Shown piece by piece: positions 23,983 to 31,622 of a stretch of DNA of 34,130 nt. Source of the stretch: Actinomycetes bacterium (GTDB lineage: Bacteria > Actinomycetota > Actinomycetes > Actinomycetales > Microbacteriaceae); contig JAEYVF010000052.1 in NCBI GenBank assembly GCA_023432005.1, positions 1 through 34,130 of the forward strand, given 5' to 3'. The position numbers were made by a program, and so were the translations under genes. The notes below the pieces were generated by a model that saw only the letters and a list, made by a program, of their open reading frames with translations, ran no database searches and had not been told where the DNA came from. Within the stretch, counting starts at the first letter, position 1; each line of letters starts with the position of its first letter.

Positions 23983-24812
23983 CTGACGGGTCCGATCCGA
24001 CGGGGGCGGGGGAACGGCGGGTCCGGCAGCGGCCGCGCGTGCTCGGTGGCTCCCGTGATCGCCGCGATGATGTCCTCGTAGCCGACGTCCGAGGCGAGGA
24101 AGTCGCCGTTGTTGCGACCGAGGCGCAGCACGAGGATGCGGTCCGCGACCGCCTGGACGTCGGCCATGTTGTGGCTGATGAGCACGACGCCGTGGCCCCG
24201 CTCGCGCAGGCGCTCGATGAGGTTGAGCACCTCGGCGGTCTGGGCCACGCCGAGAGCGGCGGTCGGCTCGTCGAGGATGACGACCCGCGGGTCGCCGATG
24301 AGCGATCGCGCGATCGCGACCGTCTGGCGCTGCCCCCCGGAGAGCGCCGCGATGGGCACGCGCACGGAGGGGATGCGAGCCGACAGCTGCCGCAGCAGCG
24401 CCCAGGCCTCGCGCTCCATCTCCTCCTCGTCGAGGGCCATGCCGGCGATCTCGCGCCCGAGGAACAGGTTCGCGACGACGTCGAGGTTGTCGCACAGGGC
24501 GAGGTCCTGGAAGACCGTGGCGATGCCGAGCCCCCGCGACGCCGTGGGATCGGGGATCTGCACGGCGTTGCCCTCGAACTCGATCTCCCCGTCGTCGGCG
24601 GGATGCACCCCCGCGAGGATCTTGACGAGCGTCGACTTGCCGGCGCCGTTGTCGCCGACGATCGCGACGACCTCGCCCGCGTAGACGTCGAGGTGGATGT
24701 CGGTGAGCGCCTGCACCTTCCCGAAGCTCTTCGAGATCCCGCGCATCGAGAGCACGGGCACCCGTCCCGGCGGCCCGGGCACCGGGAGCGGCACGATGGC
24801 CTCGACGCTCAT
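23979..24812 (-). CDS. Sugar ABC transporter ATP-binding protein (single domain)
   Basis: Energising subunit of the importer, 277 residues from the ATG at 24812, which overlaps the stop of the binding-protein gene (ATGA). Walker A is GDNGAGKS (53-60), the signature LSGGQ is at 157-161, Walker B VVILDE at 177-182, and the H-loop is in VVLISHNM. Sugar importers of the RbsA/XylG class usually have two fused ATPase domains (about 500 residues); this has one, so a homodimer is expected, as in FrcA-like systems. C-terminal tail ARPLPDPPFPRPRR is basic and proline-rich. Confidence 0.94.
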   Translation of the reverse strand: MSVEAIVPLPVPGPPGRVPVLSMRGISKSFGKVQALTDIHLDVYAGEVVAIVGDNGAGKSTLVKILAGVHPADDGEIEFEGNAVQIPDPTASRGLGIATVFQDLALCDNLDVVANLFLGREIAGMALDEEEMEREAWALLRQLSARIPSVRVPIAALSGGQRQTVAIARSLIGDPRVVILDEPTAALGVAQTAEVLNLIERLRERGHGVVLISHNMADVQAVADRILVLRLGRNNGDFLASDVGYEDIIAAITGATEHARPLPDPPFPRPRRIGPVR

Positions 24813-25903
24813 CCGAGACCCGCCTCGCGGCACGCCGTGGCGTAGGTCGAGGTGCACAGCTGCGCGATCGTGAAGAAGCCGTCGGCGATGACGACCGACG
24901 CGATGTCGTCGCGCGTCACGGGCAGCGGCTCGAGCAGGAACGAGGGGATGCGCGCCTCACCCACCGGAACCTCGACCTGACCCTCGGGGCGCCGGTCGTT
25001 CACGAGGTCGATCGCGAGCTCGGCCGCCCGGTGAGCCTGGGGCCTCAGGGCCTTGTAGACGGTCATGTACTGGTCGCCCGTCAGGATGCGCTGGAGGCCC
25101 GCGAGCTCCGCATCCTGCCCCGTGACGGGCGGGAGCGGGGCGACGCCCGCGGCCTTGAGCGAGGCGATCGCACCGCCGGCGGTGGGGTCGTTGGCGGCGT
25201 AGACGCCCACGATGCGCGCGCCGAAGCGCGTGATCTGACCCGATACCCAGTCCTGGGCCTTCGCGGGATCCCACCCGGGCGTGTCGAACTCGGCGAGCAC
25301 CTCGAAGCCCGTCGCGTCGATGACGTCGTGGGCGCCCTTCTTGAACTGCGACGCGTTGTTATCGGTGGGGGAGCCGTTGACCATGAGGATGCCGCCGTCG
25401 GCGGGCTCGATCCCGAGCTCGGCGAGCCGAGCGACGAGAGCCTGCGCCTGCAGCCGACCGACGAGCTCGTTGTCGAAGGAGATGTAGTACGCCACGTCGG
25501 GGCTCTGGATGAGGCGGTCGTACGCGATCACGGGGATGCCGCGGGCCGTCGCGAGTCCCACGATCGAGGCGGCCGCGACGCCGTCGAACGGGTCGAGCAC
25601 GAGCACGCTCACGCCCTGCGTGAGCATCGACTCCGCCTGCTGCTGCTGCTTGGCGGCGTCCCCGTCGGCGTTGGCGTACAGCACCTCGCACGCGGCGCAC
25701 AGCTCGCCGATGCGCTCTTCGAAGTAGGGGCGGTCGGCGCTCTCGTAGCGGGCCGTGACCGAGTCCGGCAGGAGGAGGCCGATCTTCGCCCGCGCGGGGT
25801 CGGTCGTCGAATCACCGGTGGCGCCGTTCGTGCACCCGGCGAGCGAGAGGGCGGCGAGGAGTGCGGCGATCGCGAGGACGACCGCCCGGGGCGTGCGGGT
25901 CAT
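24809..25903 (-). CDS. Sugar-binding lipoprotein of ABC transporter (XylF-like)
   Basis: Extracellular substrate-binding lipoprotein, 364 residues. Signal peptide with lipobox LAGC, Cys24 being the lipidated residue, so it depends on LspA. The mature part is a periplasmic-binding-protein type 1 fold: KIGLLLPDS, YANADGDAAKQQQQAESML, VLVLDPFDG, RGIPVIAYDRLI, the inter-domain NGSPTDNNA, YAANDPTAGGAIASLKAAG, VTGQDAE and GDQYMTVYK are the usual order in xylose-type binding proteins. It starts 4 bases after the ROK regulator stop and overlaps the ATPase gene. Five cysteines in addition to the lipobox, including CAAC near residue 70 and two at the C-terminus, may form disulfides. The ligand is not known. 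Confidence 0.93.
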   Translation of the reverse strand: MTRTPRAVVLAIAALLAALSLAGCTNGATGDSTTDPARAKIGLLLPDSVTARYESADRPYFEERIGELCAACEVLYANADGDAAKQQQQAESMLTQGVSVLVLDPFDGVAAASIVGLATARGIPVIAYDRLIQSPDVAYYISFDNELVGRLQAQALVARLAELGIEPADGGILMVNGSPTDNNASQFKKGAHDVIDATGFEVLAEFDTPGWDPAKAQDWVSGQITRFGARIVGVYAANDPTAGGAIASLKAAGVAPLPPVTGQDAELAGLQRILTGDQYMTVYKALRPQAHRAAELAIDLVNDRRPEGQVEVPVGEARIPSFLLEPLPVTRDDIASVVIADGFFTIAQLCTSTYATACREAGLG

Positions 25904-25907
25904 CGCG

Positions 25908-27110
25908 TCACCCGAGAGCCACGCGGATGTCGGCGGGGCCCGCGACGGGGAACGCGCTCGAGTGCTCCGCGGCGACGGCGAGGGCTCCCATGAGCGCGGC
26001 GCGCGGTCCCAGCTGACCCGCGACGATCTCCGGGGCGGGGGCGAGGCGGGTCGCGAGCGAGCGGTCGACGACCTGCCGGATGGGGCCGAGCAGCAGCTCT
26101 CCCGCGCGCGCGAGGTGCCCGCCGACGACGAGGCGGGCCGGGTCGAACATGCTCGCGACGTTGGCCGCGGCGACGCCGATGTGGGCGCCCGCGTCGGCGA
26201 TCGCGCGGATGCAGACGTCGTCGCCGCCCATGGCGCGCACGATGACGTCGCTCAGCTTGAGGCCCGAGTAGTGCGCCTTGAGCGCCTCGACGACCGCGTC
26301 GCCTCCCGCGATCGCCTCGAGGCATCCGAGGTTGCCGCAGCGGCACAGCGGCCCGTGCTCGACGATCACCATGTGGCCGAACTCGCCCGCGCTGCCGCTC
26401 GCGCCGCGGTAGGCGCGACCACCGACGAGGATGCCCGCGCCGATGCCGTCGCTCACCTCGATGAACATCGCGTCGTCCTGCCCGCGGAGCGCGCCGAGGC
26501 GGTGCTCGGCGAGCGCCGAGAGGTTCGACGAGTTGTCGACGACGACGGGGACGCGCAGCGTGCGCTCCACGACCTCGCCGATCGGGATCCCCTCCCAGCC
26601 GCGCAGGATGCCGGGCCGGGCGACCATGCCGCTCGCCGCGTCCATGGGAGCGGAGATCGCCACACCGGCGGCGAGCAGCTCGTCGCGCTCGGCGGAGACG
26701 TTGTCGAGCATGTCGGCGAGGAGCATGCCGACGCGCCGGATCTCGTTGTCGGAGCGGTGGTCGCGCGCGAGGGGCATCTCGTGCTCGGCGACGACCGTCA
26801 GGCTCGTATCCGCGAGGGCGATGCGCAGGTGACGCTGCGAGAAGTGGATGCCGCACACGAGCCCGGAGGCGTGCGCGAGCGTGACGTACTGGGCACGGCG
26901 GCCGGAGCGCATCGACTTCGAGGTGCTGAGGACCCCGGACTCGGAGAGCTCCTTGACGATGTTGGAGACGGTCGCAGGGGACAGGCCCGTCGCGCCCGCG
27001 AGCTCGACCTGCGTGAGCCCGCCGTGCTTCTTGACGGCGTCGACGATGCGGCCGCGATTCGCCTCACGCAGAGACGTCTGCGACCCCGGGGTTCGCCGCT
27101 GGTCCGCCAT
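25908..27110 (-). CDS. ROK-family transcriptional regulator (XylR/NagC type)
   Basis: Sugar-responsive regulator with an N-terminal winged HTH and a sugar-kinase-like ROK domain, 400 residues from the ATG at 27110. The HTH lies in NRGRIVDAVKKHGGLTQVEL and following LSPATVSNIVKEL (about residues 20-65). The ROK zinc motif is CRCGNLGCLEAIAGG. The N-terminal phosphate-binding motif reads GIHFSQRHLRIALAD instead of DxGGT, so kinase activity is unlikely. It heads the operon with the binding protein 4 bases downstream, so it most likely controls uptake and oxidation of the transported sugar and itself. Divergent from argG. Confidence 0.93.
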   Translation of the reverse strand: MADQRRTPGSQTSLREANRGRIVDAVKKHGGLTQVELAGATGLSPATVSNIVKELSESGVLSTSKSMRSGRRAQYVTLAHASGLVCGIHFSQRHLRIALADTSLTVVAEHEMPLARDHRSDNEIRRVGMLLADMLDNVSAERDELLAAGVAISAPMDAASGMVARPGILRGWEGIPIGEVVERTLRVPVVVDNSSNLSALAEHRLGALRGQDDAMFIEVSDGIGAGILVGGRAYRGASGSAGEFGHMVIVEHGPLCRCGNLGCLEAIAGGDAVVEALKAHYSGLKLSDVIVRAMGGDDVCIRAIADAGAHIGVAAANVASMFDPARLVVGGHLARAGELLLGPIRQVVDRSLATRLAPAPEIVAGQLGPRAALMGALAVAAEHSSAFPVAGPADIRVALG

Positions 27111-27116
27111 GCCCCC

Positions 27117-27122
27117 ACGATA
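27117..27122 (-). promoter_or_regulatory. Candidate -10 for the leaderless ROK-ABC-oxidase operon
   Basis: Minus-strand TATCGT (27122-27117) is followed by GGGGGC and the ATG at 27110, so transcription would start at the first codon. The G run is too close for a ribosome site. Confidence 0.5.
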
Positions 27123-27123
27123 C

Positions 27124-27139
27124 CGGCGGAAGGCCGCCG
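27124..27139. promoter_or_regulatory. Inverted repeat at the ROK promoter, possible operator
   Basis: CGGCGG (27124-27129), AAGG, CCGCCG (27134-27139) is a perfect 6-bp inverted repeat immediately upstream of the ROK -10-like hexamer, a position suited to autoregulation. GC-rich repeats of this length can occur by chance here. Confidence 0.3.
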
Positions 27140-27202
27140 ACCGGGGGAATCCGTCCGACCCGAACGGGGGGACCCGCGTCCGTCGCACCTCGCCCGGCGC
27201 TC

Positions 27203-27208
27203 TAGGCT
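27203..27208 (+). promoter_or_regulatory. Candidate -10 for leaderless argG
   Basis: TAGGCT ends 6 bases before the argG GTG at 27215; the gap GGACGG is too close to act as a normal ribosome site. Confidence 0.5.
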
Positions 27209-27214
27209 GGACGG

Positions 27215-28657
27215 GTGACCAAGGTCTTGAGCTCCCTCCCCGTCGGCGAGCGCGTCGGCATCGCGTTCTCCGGCGGCCTCGACACCTCGTGCGCCGTCGC
27301 GTGGATGCGCGACAAGGGCGCCATCCCGTGCACTTACACGGCCGACCTCGGGCAGTACGACGAGCCCGACATCGACGCGGTGCCGGGCCGCGCCCTCGAG
27401 TACGGCGCCGAGATCGCGCGCCTCGTCGACGCCAAGCGAGCCCTCGTCGAGGAAGGTCTCGTCGCGCTCCAGTGCGGCGCCTTCCACATCCGCTCGGGCG
27501 GCAAGACCTACTTCAACACGACGCCTCTCGGCCGCGCCGTCACGGGCACCATGCTCGTGCGCGCCATGAAGGAGGACGGTGTCGAGATCTGGGGCGACGG
27601 CTCGACCTACAAGGGCAACGACATCGAGCGGTTCTACCGCTACGGCCTGCTCGCGAACCCGCGCCTGCGTGTCTACAAGCCGTGGCTCGACGTCGACTTC
27701 GTGACGGAGCTCGGGGGGCGCAAGGAGATGAGCGAGTGGCTCGTCGCGCACGGCTTCCCGTACCGCGACTCGGCCGAGAAGGCCTACTCCACCGACGCCA
27801 ACATCTGGGGAGCCACCCACGAGGCCAAGAACCTCGAGGAGCTCTCGAGCGGGCTCGACATCGTCGAGCCGATCATGGGCGTCGCGTCGTGGCGCGACGA
27901 CGTGGAGGTCGCGACCGAGGTCGTGTCGGTGCGCTTCGAGGCGGGGCGACCCGTCGCGATCAACGGCGTCGAGTTCGACGACCCGGTGGCGCTCGTGCTC
28001 GAGGCGAACGCGATCGGCGGCCGCCACGGCCTCGGCGCGTCCGACCAGATCGAGAACCGCATCATCGAGGCCAAGTCGCGCGGCATCTACGAGGCCCCGG
28101 GCATGGCACTGCTGCACATCACGTACGAGCGGCTCCTCAACGCGATCCACAACGAGGACACCGTCGCGAACTACCACGCGGAGGGTCGCCGCCTCGGCCG
28201 CCTCATGTACGAGGGCCGCTGGCTCGACCCCCAGTCGCTCATGCTGCGCGAGTCGCTGCAGCGCTGGGTGGGCTCGGCCGTCACGGGCGAGGTGACCCTG
28301 CGTCTGCGTCGCGGCGACGACTACACGATCCTCGACACGACCGGTCCGCACCTCAGCTACGCGCCCGAGAAGCTCTCGATGGAGCGCGTGGGAGATGCCG
28401 CATTCGGCCCCGACGACCGCATCGGCCAGCTCACGATGCGCAACCTCGACATCGCCGACTCGCGCTCCCGCCTCGAGCAGTACGCGGCGCAGGGCCTCAT
28501 CGGGGGTCCGACGGGCGAGCTCGTGGGACGCCTCGAGGCCGGATCCGCGGATGCGATCCTCGGTGCCGTCGAGTCCACGAGCGCCGCGGAGGAGGCCATC
28601 GATGCGCGCGTCGACGCCGCCAACGAGGGATCGGCGTTCGACCTCGGCACCGACTGA
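27215..28657 (+). CDS. argG: Argininosuccinate synthase
   Basis: Joins citrulline and aspartate with ATP in arginine synthesis. At 480 residues with start MTKVLSSLPVGERVGIAFSG it belongs to the longer E. coli-like ArgG subfamily rather than the 400-residue form usually found in arg operons of actinobacteria. The P-loop AFSGGLDTS is at 17-25; TADLGQYDEPDID, GDGSTYKGNDIERFYRYG, EKAYSTDANIWGATHEAK and the C-terminal LSYAPEKLSMERVG are typical. It is not in an arg operon, and nadE follows 73 bases later. GTG start, probably leaderless. Confidence 0.96.
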   Translation: MTKVLSSLPVGERVGIAFSGGLDTSCAVAWMRDKGAIPCTYTADLGQYDEPDIDAVPGRALEYGAEIARLVDAKRALVEEGLVALQCGAFHIRSGGKTYFNTTPLGRAVTGTMLVRAMKEDGVEIWGDGSTYKGNDIERFYRYGLLANPRLRVYKPWLDVDFVTELGGRKEMSEWLVAHGFPYRDSAEKAYSTDANIWGATHEAKNLEELSSGLDIVEPIMGVASWRDDVEVATEVVSVRFEAGRPVAINGVEFDDPVALVLEANAIGGRHGLGASDQIENRIIEAKSRGIYEAPGMALLHITYERLLNAIHNEDTVANYHAEGRRLGRLMYEGRWLDPQSLMLRESLQRWVGSAVTGEVTLRLRRGDDYTILDTTGPHLSYAPEKLSMERVGDAAFGPDDRIGQLTMRNLDIADSRSRLEQYAAQGLIGGPTGELVGRLEAGSADAILGAVESTSAAEEAIDARVDAANEGSAFDLGTD

Positions 28658-28685
28658 GACACGGGCCGCACGCCGCATCCGTCGA

Positions 28686-28691
28686 TAGGCT
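28686..28691 (+). promoter_or_regulatory. Candidate nadE promoter -10
   Basis: TAGGCT lies 39 bases before the nadE ATG. Unlike its neighbours nadE also has a clear ribosome site (AGAAGGGG, 28715-28722), so a leadered transcript of about 33 bases is expected. Confidence 0.4.
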
Positions 28692-28730
28692 GGCTCCTTC
28701 GGAGGCCGCGCGAGAGAAGGGGATGCGCCC

Positions 28731-29558
28731 ATGCGGGAGCTGCAGAGCGAGATCATCGAGTCCCTCGGGGTCAGCACGGACATCGACCCGGCCGCTGAGG
28801 TCGCGCGTCGGCGGGACTTCCTCGTCGACTACGTGCGCGCGACCCGCGCGCGGGGTCTCGTGCTCGGCATCTCCGGCGGGCAGGACTCCTCGCTCGCGGG
28901 CCGGCTCGCCCAGCTCGCCGTCGAGCGCGTGCGGGAGGAGGGGGGCGAGGCGGTGTTCACGGCCGTGCGCCTGCCCTACCGAGTCCAGGCCGACGAGGCC
29001 GATGCGCAGCTCGCGCTCGAGTTCATCCGCCCCGACGAGTCGGTCGTGTTCGACATCGCCGGTGGCGTCGACGGCATCGCGGCGGAGTTCGAGCGCGAGG
29101 CCGGACGCCCGCTCGCCGACTATCACAAGGGCAACGTCAAGGCGCGCATGCGCATGGTCGCCCAGTACGCGATCGCGGGGGAGCGCGGCGCACTCGTCGT
29201 CGGCACCGACCACGCGGCGGAGGCCGTGACGGGGTTCTTCACGAAGTACGGCGACGGCGGCGCCGACATCCTGCCCCTCAGCGGGCTCACGAAGCGCCAG
29301 GGCCGCGCCCTGCTCGAGCACCTCGGCGCCCCCGCGCGACTCTACGAGAAGGCTCCGACGGCGGACCTGCTCGATGGCCGACCCGGTCAGACGGACGAGA
29401 CCGAGCTCGGTCTCAGCTACGCCCAGATCGACGACTACCTCGAGGGTCGCGAGATCGATCCCGTCGCCGCGGAGGCGCTCGAGGCGCGCTATCTCGCGAC
29501 TCGACACAAGCGCACCGTGCCGGTGGGTCCGGACGACGCGTGGTGGCGCGCGGGCTGA
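28731..29558 (+). CDS. nadE: NH3-dependent NAD+ synthetase
   Basis: Amidates deamido-NAD+ to NAD+ using ATP and ammonia, last step of NAD synthesis. It is 275 residues, the size of the ammonia-dependent E. coli/Bacillus type, with no nitrilase glutaminase domain. SGGQDSS begins at 48 (PP-loop), followed by YHKGNVKARMRMVAQY, VVGTDHAAEAVTGFFTKYGDGG, LSGLTKRQGR and the KAPTADLLDGRPGQTDE block. AGAAGGGG precedes the ATG. It converges with aldO; 37 bases separate the stops. Confidence 0.97.
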   Translation: MRELQSEIIESLGVSTDIDPAAEVARRRDFLVDYVRATRARGLVLGISGGQDSSLAGRLAQLAVERVREEGGEAVFTAVRLPYRVQADEADAQLALEFIRPDESVVFDIAGGVDGIAAEFEREAGRPLADYHKGNVKARMRMVAQYAIAGERGALVVGTDHAAEAVTGFFTKYGDGGADILPLSGLTKRQGRALLEHLGAPARLYEKAPTADLLDGRPGQTDETELGLSYAQIDDYLEGREIDPVAAEALEARYLATRHKRTVPVGPDDAWWRAG

Positions 29559-29595
29559 TCCACGAGGTCCAGCGGGCGCGGAGGGATCGGAGCGC

Positions 29596-30855
29596 TCAGA
29601 GCGCGAGCTTCGCGCGGAGGAAGTCGTTGACGAAGACCCCGCGCGGGTCGTGCTCGCGGGCGAGGGTGCGGAAGTCGTCGAGCCGCGGATAGAGCGCGGC
29701 GAGGGCGTCGGCGTCGGCGCGGAAGACCTTGCCCCAGTGCGGCCGCGCGCCGAGGGGCAGCAGTCGCTCCTCGAGGCGGGGGAGGAGGGCCTCCACCGCG
29801 GGCGGATCGGCGACCCACGTGAAGTGCAGTCCGACCGCATCCGCACCGAAGGCGCCCGAGAGCCACAGCTCGTCGGCGGCGATCGCACGGATCTCCGTCA
29901 CCTGCAGGAGGGGGCGGATCTCGAGTGCCAGGCCACGCACCGCGCGGATGGCCTCGACCGCTCGCGCGCGCGGCACGAGGTATTCGCTCTGGAGCTCGTC
30001 GCCCGCCGAGGGCGTGAACTCGAGCCGGAAGTGCGGCAGGCGCTCGAGCCACGGACCGGCGACGCCGAGCTGCGGCGTCGCGGACCGCGGGTCGACGCCC
30101 GCGATGGGGTGCATCGCGATCGACGAGGGTGAAGCGCCGACAACGTTCGCGGGGGCGTCCGGGTCGCGGTCGACACGGCGCTTGAGCCACAGCTGGTCGA
30201 CGACGTCGGGATCGGCCCACGTCGTGAAGATGCTCACGCTGTAGCCGAGCGTCGTGGCGTCGTCGAGGGCCTCGAGCAGGGCCTCGAGCGGCAGGTCGCG
30301 GTAGACGGTCTGGGCGACGTCGAAGGTCGGCTCGACGTCGAGCTCGAGCGACATGACCACGCCGAGCGCACCGAGCGCCACGACCGCGCCGTCGAACACC
30401 GCGTCGCCGCGCCGCAGGGCGCGGAGCTCGCCCGTGCCGTCGACGAGCTCGATCGCGCGCACGGCCGTCGCGAGGGAGCCGTTGCGCACACCCGAGCCGT
30501 GCGTGCCGGTCGCGACCGCGCCCGCGACCGAGATGTGGGGGAGCGAGGCGAGGTTCGCGAGGGCGAGCCCCTGCGCCTGCAGCATGCGGGCGAGCTCGCC
30601 GTAGCGGATGCCGGCGGGTACCCGCACGCTCGTCCGGTCCCCGGCGACCACCACGCGCGAGGGATCGGCGAGCCCCCTCGACGAGATGAGCGTGCCGGGT
30701 GCGTCGGCGATCGGCGAGAACGAGTGGCGCGTGCCGAGCGGCCGCAGCGAGCCCGGAGGGGCCGTCCGCACGAGCGCGCGCACCTCGTCGGTGCCGCGCG
30801 GCGCGACGGTGCGCCCCGCGAAGGCGATGTTGCCCGCCCAGTTGCGCTCGACCAT
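29596..30855 (-). CDS. aldO: Alditol (xylitol) oxidase-like FAD enzyme
   Basis: Secreted-fold-free cytosolic VAO-family flavoenzyme of 419 residues, close in length and motifs to Streptomyces alditol oxidase AldO (alditol + O2 to aldose + H2O2). NWAGNI at the start, GTRHSFSPI with His44 as the expected covalent FAD-binding histidine, LANLASLPHISVAGAVATGTHG for FAD, and catalytic residues Glu321-Arg323 (EIR), His344 and Lys376 (HWGKVF) in the same spacing as AldO Glu320, Arg322, His343 and Lys375 (recalled family knowledge). L-gulonolactone/arabinonolactone oxidase is the alternative annotation but the catalytic set favours an alditol oxidase. It lies 61 bases after tetR on the same strand; its start codon is inside an inverted repeat. 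Confidence 0.88.
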   Translation of the reverse strand: MVERNWAGNIAFAGRTVAPRGTDEVRALVRTAPPGSLRPLGTRHSFSPIADAPGTLISSRGLADPSRVVVAGDRTSVRVPAGIRYGELARMLQAQGLALANLASLPHISVAGAVATGTHGSGVRNGSLATAVRAIELVDGTGELRALRRGDAVFDGAVVALGALGVVMSLELDVEPTFDVAQTVYRDLPLEALLEALDDATTLGYSVSIFTTWADPDVVDQLWLKRRVDRDPDAPANVVGASPSSIAMHPIAGVDPRSATPQLGVAGPWLERLPHFRLEFTPSAGDELQSEYLVPRARAVEAIRAVRGLALEIRPLLQVTEIRAIAADELWLSGAFGADAVGLHFTWVADPPAVEALLPRLEERLLPLGARPHWGKVFRADADALAALYPRLDDFRTLAREHDPRGVFVNDFLRAKLAL

Positions 30856-30902
30856 CCGTCTCCCGTCTTCCGCACGATCGTACGGGCGACGGGAGACGGA
30901 TG
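30853..30902 (-). promoter_or_regulatory. Inverted repeat enclosing the aldO start, with an internal -10-like hexamer
   Basis: CATCCGTCTCCCGTC (30853-30867 on the plus strand) is the exact reverse complement of 30888-30902. On the aldO mRNA the second arm holds GGGAG and the ATG, so a transcript coming from tetR would fold the start into a perfect 15-bp stem. Inside the 20-base loop, minus-strand TACGAT (30882-30877) could start a shorter transcript lacking the first arm. Confidence 0.6.
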
Positions 30903-30916
30903 TCGTCAGGCCGGGG

Positions 30917-31498
30917 TCAGGCGGCTGCCGGGCTCAGGCGTCCGTCGACCATCTCGAGCGACCGGGCCACCTCGTCGGGCGGCGCGCCGTGCACGACGAG
31001 CCGCATCCCCGCATCGAGGAGGCCCTGCACGAGAGCGGCCGTCGTGGCGGCATCTGCGACATCGAGCTCGGCGACGACGTGCCCGAGCGGCGCGGTCATC
31101 CGCTCGTGGAGCTGCATGATGAGCTCGAGGCTCGTGGGGGAGAGCTCGGCCGCCTGCAGCTGGGTGGCGAGATCGTGCTTGCCGTCGCCCGTCATGCGCA
31201 TCGTGGCCTCGACGTAGGCGCGCAGGCGCGGTTGGCCGGGGGCGAGGGTCGCGAGCCCCGTCTCGAGCTCCCCGGCCCACTCGTCCAGGGCCTGCAGGAA
31301 GACGGCCGCGAGGAGGTCGTCGCGAGAGGGGAAGTACTCGTAGAAGCTCGATCGCGCGAGACCCGCTCGCTCGGCAACCGACCTCGGGGTGACCGCGGAG
31401 ACGCCGAGCTCGGACACGAGCTCGGTTCCCGCCTCGATGAGGGCGCGGCGCTGGGCGGCGCGGTGCTCCGCGACGGTCGCGGCGCTGATCCGGGGCAT
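30917..31498 (-). CDS. TetR-family transcriptional regulator
   Basis: A 193-residue one-component repressor. The N-terminal HTH is typical (about residues 8-55): AQRRALIEAGTELVSELGVS, then VTPRSVAERAGLARSSFYEYFPSRDDLL. The C-terminal ligand domain has no close signature I recognise. Start ATG at 31498, preceded by minus-strand GATAGT and a 6-base gap. It is divergent from the methyltransferase, with a 17-base palindrome between, and upstream of aldO on the same strand, so either could be its target. The ligand is unknown. Confidence 0.92.
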   Translation of the reverse strand: MPRISAATVAEHRAAQRRALIEAGTELVSELGVSAVTPRSVAERAGLARSSFYEYFPSRDDLLAAVFLQALDEWAGELETGLATLAPGQPRLRAYVEATMRMTGDGKHDLATQLQAAELSPTSLELIMQLHERMTAPLGHVVAELDVADAATTAALVQGLLDAGMRLVVHGAPPDEVARSLEMVDGRLSPAAA

Positions 31499-31504
31499 CG
31501 CACC

Positions 31505-31510
31505 ACTATC
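31505..31510 (-). promoter_or_regulatory. Candidate -10 for leaderless tetR
   Basis: Minus-strand GATAGT (31510-31505) is followed by GGTGCG and the tetR ATG at 31498, the same 6-base spacing as at other genes here. Confidence 0.4.
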
Positions 31511-31537
31511 GAGTGCGTGCGCGGTTCCGTGGGGATC

Positions 31538-31554
31538 TCCGTGCCGAGCACGGA
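31538..31554. promoter_or_regulatory. Palindrome between tetR and the methyltransferase, likely TetR operator
   Basis: TCCGTGC-CGA-GCACGGA is a perfect 7-bp inverted repeat with a 3-base centre, 40 bases from the tetR start and 69 from the methyltransferase ATG. Size and place fit a TetR-dimer operator controlling both directions. Confidence 0.5.
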
Positions 31555-31622
31555 TGACCTGGCGGCCGGACGGGCCGAGAGTGGTTCGCGCCGCGACCGG
31601 CGGCACCGAAAGGAACCATCCC

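Noticed and set aside
21502..24081. Long plus-strand open frame opposite the oxidase and permease genes.
   Set aside because: Extremely charged antisense frame; the minus-strand genes here have clear family motifs.
29559..29595. Terminator between converging nadE and aldO.
   Set aside because: The only symmetry (GCGCTC-A-GAGCGC) has too small a loop to fold as a normal hairpin and lies across the aldO stop.
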